Shown here: in pieces, positions 29,979 through 33,686 of the stretch
Position numbering within the stretch: the first letter of the stretch is position 1
Layout: the number at the start of each line of letters is the position of its first letter
Assembly (NCBI GenBank): GCA_003557645.1
Contig: PWNV01000020.1
Coordinates: 142,328 to 176,013 of the forward strand
DNA length: 33,686 bases
Reading direction: 5' to 3'
From: Candidatus Nealsoniibacteriota bacterium
GTDB lineage: Bacteria > Patescibacteriota > Minisyncoccia > Minisyncoccales > PWPS01
Translations under genes and position numbers: made by a program
The notes under the pieces: model-generated
Database searches by the model: none
Told to the model about the DNA's origin: nothing
What the model saw: the letters and a program-made list of their open reading frames with translations, nothing else

Positions 29979-32180
29979 ATGAAAGACTTAAAGCTTATCT
30001 ATAAAATAGGAATTGCCCTGATACTTCTTTTGCCGATTATAGCATGGCCTCCCCTTTTCTCTCCTCCAGCCTTTGGAAAGGGAATTCTTTTTCGTATCAT
30101 CTTTTCTTTTCTTCTTTTCCTCTTTCTCTATGAGGGGTTTTTAAAGGAAAAGGGAAGCATTTTTAGAAACATCATTGGGAAGATAAGGTCAAAAAAAGAT
30201 ATCTTCTTTTTTTCTCCGCTTCTCCTTCTTTTTTTCCTTTCTTTGTCCGTTCTTTTTTCCGTAGATCCTTTTTACAGTCTCTTTGGGAGTCCCGCTCGAG
30301 GAGGCGGCTTTGTAACTTTTGCTCTTCTTATCGTTCTCGCTTACTTTCTTTTCTTTCTTTTAAAGAAAGAAGATTGGAAGTTTGTGTGGAACATTTCTTT
30401 TGCTGTAGCAGCAGTAGCTTGTGTCGCCGCTATTTTTCAATGGCAAGGCCTTTTTGAAGATATCATTGTTGAATCATCAAGACGCCCTTTTTCCTTTTTC
30501 GGAAACCCAACCGTTCTCGGATCCTATCTTGCGACCCTTGTCTTCCCTCTTCTTGGATTTGCAATAAATGAAAGAAAAAAGAAAACGAAAAGTATTTATT
30601 TTCTTTTGCTTTTTTTAATAATTTTTTTTGTTCTCCTAACCTACACTCGTGCTGCCTTTTTAGGTATTTTTATAGGTTCCCTTTACTTCTTCATTTTATT
30701 CCCAAAAAAGGAAAAGATTTCGAAGGTTTTGCGTCCGATAGGGCTTGTCCTTATCTCGTTTTCCCTCTTTTTCGTTTACTACGTAAATACCGCATCTCTC
30801 CCTTCTTTTATAGAAGAAAACAGAACACTTTCTGGCTTTGTAAATAGACTGGACACAGAAAGAGCGTTAGAAGACCCACGCATAGGTGGTATTATCACTG
30901 GGTGGGAAGCAATAAAAGAAAGACCCTTCACTGGTTACGGCCCAGAAAACTTCTCTTACGCATACAGTCGCCATTACGATCCAGAAACCCCCCATATTCA
31001 TGCCGGCAGATATTGGGATAAAGCGCATAATCTTTTTATAGAGATTGGCGTTTGGGGAGGTTTCCCTGCCCTACTTTCTTTTCTTTTCATAATCCTTCTA
31101 GCGTTTCGTGCTCTTTCTCGAGAAAAGAAAGCAGAAAACCACTCTTTGCAAGCAGCTTTAATTGCTTTTTCTGTAGCAAACTTTTTCACTGTTGATGTCT
31201 TTTCTCTCTATCTTTTGTTCTTCCTCCTTATAGCATACATCTTTTCTCTTTGTTACAAAGAAGAAGAGGTTAACATGAAAAAAGAACTTGCAAAAAGGGA
31301 AGCTTACCGTGGGTATAAGAATCTCTTTCTTGGGATATCTCTGCCTTTACTTTTTATTTTTATATATACTTTTAATATTACCCCCCTTACGGCAAATCGA
31401 GACGCTAACTTAGCAGAAAGGCACAGAAACGCGAGAAGATGCGATCAAGCGATAGAAATGATAGAAAAAGCAACACAAAAAAATTCTGTGATAAACTCTT
31501 ATCTTCTCGCTAATAAAGCATATATCTTAGAAAGATGCCTTGATGATGGAGAAGAAAAAACAGAACGAATTTACAATGTAGTTAAAAAAGTGATAGAGAT
31601 AAGGCCGTCTACTCTGAGAGGATGGGAGTCCCTAGGAGCAGCGAAAATAGCATTATTTGAATACAGAAAAGACGAAGAATTGCTTCTTGGGGCATTAGAA
31701 GCTTATTCAAAAGCTGCTGAAATGAATCCCAAAAGATACTATCATCACAAAAATAAAGCATCACTCCAAATTAGGATAGAAGATTATGCGGGTGCTCTTG
31801 AAACTGCTCTAACTTGTCTGGAGATAAGAGATGTAAGTGATTGTTACTTCTATGCAGGAATCTCTAAAGCTGCTCTAGGAGAAGATGGAGAAGAGATGAT
31901 AGAAAAAGCCAAAAAGGCGGGCTACGACACTGATTCCGTTAACTCTCTAAACGCCCTTCTCTCTTCTTATATCTCTGCAAAAAGATATGAAAAAACAGTT
32001 CCTATCTACAAAAAGCTTATCGAAAAAGATCCCGAAGAAATGCAGTACCGCTCTTCCCTTGCTACGGTATATCGGGAGATTGGAGAATATCAAAAAGCGA
32101 GAGAGGAGGCCTTAAAAATACTAGAAATAAGTCCTGGATCAATTTTAATTATAGAAGAGTTCCTTCAAACGCTTCCCTAA
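29979..32180 (+). CDS. O-antigen ligase/polymerase family protein with TPR tail
   Basis: 733 residues. Residues 1-430 form about twelve membrane helices. The Wzy/WaaL signature is visible as TYTRAAFLGIFIG and, in the large external loop, KERPFTGYGPENFSYAYSRH, PHIHAGRYWDKAHNLFIEIG and FGFN-like neighbours. It would polymerise glycan units or attach them to a lipid or protein acceptor. Residues about 470-733 are a soluble helical tail of tetratricopeptide-like repeats (ALEAYSKAAEMNPKRYY, AVYREIGEYQKAREEALKIL), a common fusion in CPR and Chloroflexi-type enzymes. It is the only plus-strand gene in this half of the window; its stop overlaps the ComF-like gene by 4 nt. Confidence 0.88.
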   Translation: MKDLKLIYKIGIALILLLPIIAWPPLFSPPAFGKGILFRIIFSFLLFLFLYEGFLKEKGSIFRNIIGKIRSKKDIFFFSPLLLLFFLSLSVLFSVDPFYSLFGSPARGGGFVTFALLIVLAYFLFFLLKKEDWKFVWNISFAVAAVACVAAIFQWQGLFEDIIVESSRRPFSFFGNPTVLGSYLATLVFPLLGFAINERKKKTKSIYFLLLFLIIFFVLLTYTRAAFLGIFIGSLYFFILFPKKEKISKVLRPIGLVLISFSLFFVYYVNTASLPSFIEENRTLSGFVNRLDTERALEDPRIGGIITGWEAIKERPFTGYGPENFSYAYSRHYDPETPHIHAGRYWDKAHNLFIEIGVWGGFPALLSFLFIILLAFRALSREKKAENHSLQAALIAFSVANFFTVDVFSLYLLFFLLIAYIFSLCYKEEEVNMKKELAKREAYRGYKNLFLGISLPLLFIFIYTFNITPLTANRDANLAERHRNARRCDQAIEMIEKATQKNSVINSYLLANKAYILERCLDDGEEKTERIYNVVKKVIEIRPSTLRGWESLGAAKIALFEYRKDEELLLGALEAYSKAAEMNPKRYYHHKNKASLQIRIEDYAGALETALTCLEIRDVSDCYFYAGISKAALGEDGEEMIEKAKKAGYDTDSVNSLNALLSSYISAKRYEKTVPIYKKLIEKDPEEMQYRSSLATVYREIGEYQKAREEALKILEISPGSILIIEEFLQTLP

Positions 32181-32788
32181 GGGGTTCTGGCCAGTGTAAA
32201 ACCCCACACCTTTTCTGCGCCCTCCTCCTTCATTTTTCTGGCATGCTTTTTAAGCGTTTCTCCGCTTATCCACGTGTCATCAATAAGAACTACTTGCTTT
32301 CCCCCACTTTCCATAATTTCTTTTTTGAAGATTTGAGAAAGATTTTTTGCAATCTCTTCACCGTAATTAAACTTTTTCTTCTCTTTGGGAATAAAAGAAA
32401 TCGTAGTTTCTTTATCTAATAAAAACGATAAAAACTCGGAAAATCTTTCTTTGTTCGTTTTCATGCAATAAACTCCACTTTCTAACATTTCCTGATAAAT
32501 ACCAACAAGCTGATCTTCTTTTGCCTCCCGAATTAATTTCTTGACTATACCCTCGTAATCCCAAAAATTAATAAGACCATCCAACCCCTTGTCACGGCAC
32601 GTTTTATGTTTTTTCCCTAAAAAAGCTGCTTCCTGACAAGAAGGGCAGATGAAATTTGCCTCAGACATAAAAAGATTGCACTCCGTACAAAGATATCTCC
32701 CCTCTTTACCACAACTAACACAAAACTTTGGAAACAAGATATCTAAAATCGTCTCTGCAATTTTTCTATACTGCTCTTTGTAGCCCAT
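32177..32788 (-). CDS. ComF-like phosphoribosyltransferase-fold protein
   Basis: 203 residues. N-terminal double zinc finger (CVSCGKEGRYLCTEC, then ICPSCQ and HKTC) and a type I phosphoribosyltransferase fold whose PRPP loop is VVLIDDTWISGETLKKHA. ComF helps bring transforming DNA into the cell. The usual RGFNQ substrate loop is diverged (KKKFNYGEEIAKNL) and the IPVP strand reads SFIPKE, so nucleotide chemistry is uncertain. The DNA-uptake role fits the VirD4-like ATPase and RecJ-like exonuclease elsewhere in the window, but no operon links them. It starts 6 nt after the stop of the large surface protein. Confidence 0.82.
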   Translation of the reverse strand: MGYKEQYRKIAETILDILFPKFCVSCGKEGRYLCTECNLFMSEANFICPSCQEAAFLGKKHKTCRDKGLDGLINFWDYEGIVKKLIREAKEDQLVGIYQEMLESGVYCMKTNKERFSEFLSFLLDKETTISFIPKEKKKFNYGEEIAKNLSQIFKKEIMESGGKQVVLIDDTWISGETLKKHARKMKEEGAEKVWGFTLARTP

Positions 32789-32794
32789 TTACCT

Positions 32795-33686
32795 TTAAAG
32801 AATTTTTTCGTCTATTTTTCTTTGATTTCTCTCTTTTGCTTGCTCTATTCTCTCTATAATCTTATCAATGGCATCTCTTATCTCCTCCTTGTCTTTCGCC
32901 TGTTCTTGAAGAAGAAGCATCGTTTGCATCATCGTTTCTAATCTCTTTTTCTGTGAAATTAGTTTTTCTTTCTGCCTCTCAAACTCTAAAACCTCTTGCA
33001 ACTCTTCTTCTAGTTTTTCTTCTTCCTCCTTTATCCTTTCGCTTAAATTTTCAGCTCTCTCAATCAGGGAGTGCAAAATTTCTTCTGCCACTTCTTTTAC
33101 TTTTTCAATTTGAAGAAAAGAAAGAAGATTTTCCTTAATGTTGTTTACTCTTTTTTGACGACTACGTAGATTTTCCAATTCTCTTTCCACTTCTAGAGAA
33201 CTTCTTCTTGGTGCTTTTTCTTTCTCCTCTTTCTCCTCTTCTTGTATCTCTTCTTCTTTTTCTGATTCTTTTGGCGAAGAAGCTGTTGCTCCCCCTCCTC
33301 CTCCACCACCTCCTGACCTTACCACCTTTCTTTTAAAGTTAGCTGTTATATTTTTGTCATCTTCCATGACTATAGCAACTGATTTTTCCGAACTCGAAAG
33401 ATTACCTGTCCACTTATCAAACTCCCAGTCGGAGGCTGGAGTGGCAGTAAGCTCAACCTCTTCGCCGTCTATATAAGAATGCTCTCCTTCTTTGGGGCTG
33501 GTTTCTCCTTCTCCGATAATTTCTATTACAAGATTATACTCCTCAAGAACGTTTACTTTTGTAACAGAAGATGTAACCTCTTCATAAGTAGCGGTAACTT
33601 CATAACTCCCCACTTCTGTTTTCTGAAAAAGCCCTTCTTCGTTTGCGTTGCTCCAAGTAAAATCTGTCTCATTATCGGTAATTAAA
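32795..33686 (-). CDS. C-terminal part of a large repeat surface protein, 5'-truncated
   Basis: The frame is open to the right window edge, so the GTG at 33613 is not the true start and the N-terminus lies outside. Visible are the end of an Ig-like domain (WSNANEEGLFQKTEVGSYEV, ATYEEVTSSVTKVNV), an InlB B-repeat/Flg_new-like domain (LVIEIIGEGETSPKEG, VELTATPASDWEFDKWTG, NITANF), an eight-glycine linker, a 40-residue Glu/Lys stretch and a 150-residue coiled coil to the end (LENLRSRQKRVNNIKENLLS and on). There is no C-terminal anchor helix or LPXTG. Likely a secreted or surface adhesin, or a gliding/attachment fibre. Confidence 0.75.
   Translation of the reverse strand, partial: LITDNETDFTWSNANEEGLFQKTEVGSYEVTATYEEVTSSVTKVNVLEEYNLVIEIIGEGETSPKEGEHSYIDGEEVELTATPASDWEFDKWTGNLSSSEKSVAIVMEDDKNITANFKRKVVRSGGGGGGGGATASSPKESEKEEEIQEEEKEEKEKAPRRSSLEVERELENLRSRQKRVNNIKENLLSFLQIEKVKEVAEEILHSLIERAENLSERIKEEEEKLEEELQEVLEFERQKEKLISQKKRLETMMQTMLLLQEQAKDKEEIRDAIDKIIERIEQAKERNQRKIDEKIL

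Noticed and set aside
1-33686. Alternative genetic code (UGA read as glycine, as in some CPR lineages)
   Set aside because: Conserved genes end correctly at UGA (secD, pgk, RNHCP, flippase-like) and overlap the next ATG there; reading through would add unrelated residues.

Overview
The window is AT-rich and gene-dense, and has no gene-free stretch over 300 bases. The longest is the roughly 210-base murB leader. The mix of genes points to a Patescibacteria (CPR) bacterium, probably Parcubacteria-like; this is inference. The signs are a VirD4/TraG-like ATPase with a C-terminal zinc ribbon, a partner membrane protein, a sigma-region-4/HARE-HTH protein, an RNHCP protein, short RecJ-like and HPF proteins, tightly overlapping genes and no biosynthetic pathways apart from envelope genes. 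UGA reads as an ordinary stop.

Layout: (1) 1-2206: the end of glycyl-tRNA synthetase, a membrane-anchored thioredoxin-like protein, and a small helical protein whose 3' end carries a 42-bp tandem duplication. (2) 2207-11310: efp on the plus strand, then a long minus-strand run read from 11310 down to 2763: sigma4/HARE regulator, membrane protein, VirD4-like ATPase, phosphoglycerate kinase, DHH exonuclease, RNase HI, UPF1-like helicase. Gaps are 0-8 nt or genes overlap, so this is probably one operon. (3) 11343-16559: the secretion core, hpf-secA and secD-secF, each with its own promoter. (4) 16633-17772: murB with an unusual leader holding two promoters, two terminator-like hairpins and two mutually complementary sequence blocks. 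(5) 17769-32180: an envelope and surface-polysaccharide region (flippase-like protein, secreted metalloprotease with a peptidoglycan-binding domain, Wzz-like protein, YdcF-type protein, polyprenyl-phosphate sugar transferase, two GT4 glycosyltransferases, O-antigen ligase with TPR tail) with small zinc-ribbon, RNHCP, HExxH and HNH genes between. (6) 32177-33686: a ComF-like protein and the 3' part of a large surface protein with repeat domains and a coiled coil, cut by the window end.

Two expression styles recur. Many first genes have a sigma70-type -10 box only 6-11 nt before the start codon and no Shine-Dalgarno, as expected for leaderless mRNAs (secD, sugar transferase, O-antigen ligase and others). 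Three small stand-alone genes (1692-2099, 23403-23831, 28257-28724) instead have a short leader with a strong GGAGG-type ribosome site, two of them with TTG starts, and each ends in a hairpin that overlaps its stop codon. The murB leader is the best candidate for an undescribed regulatory system.
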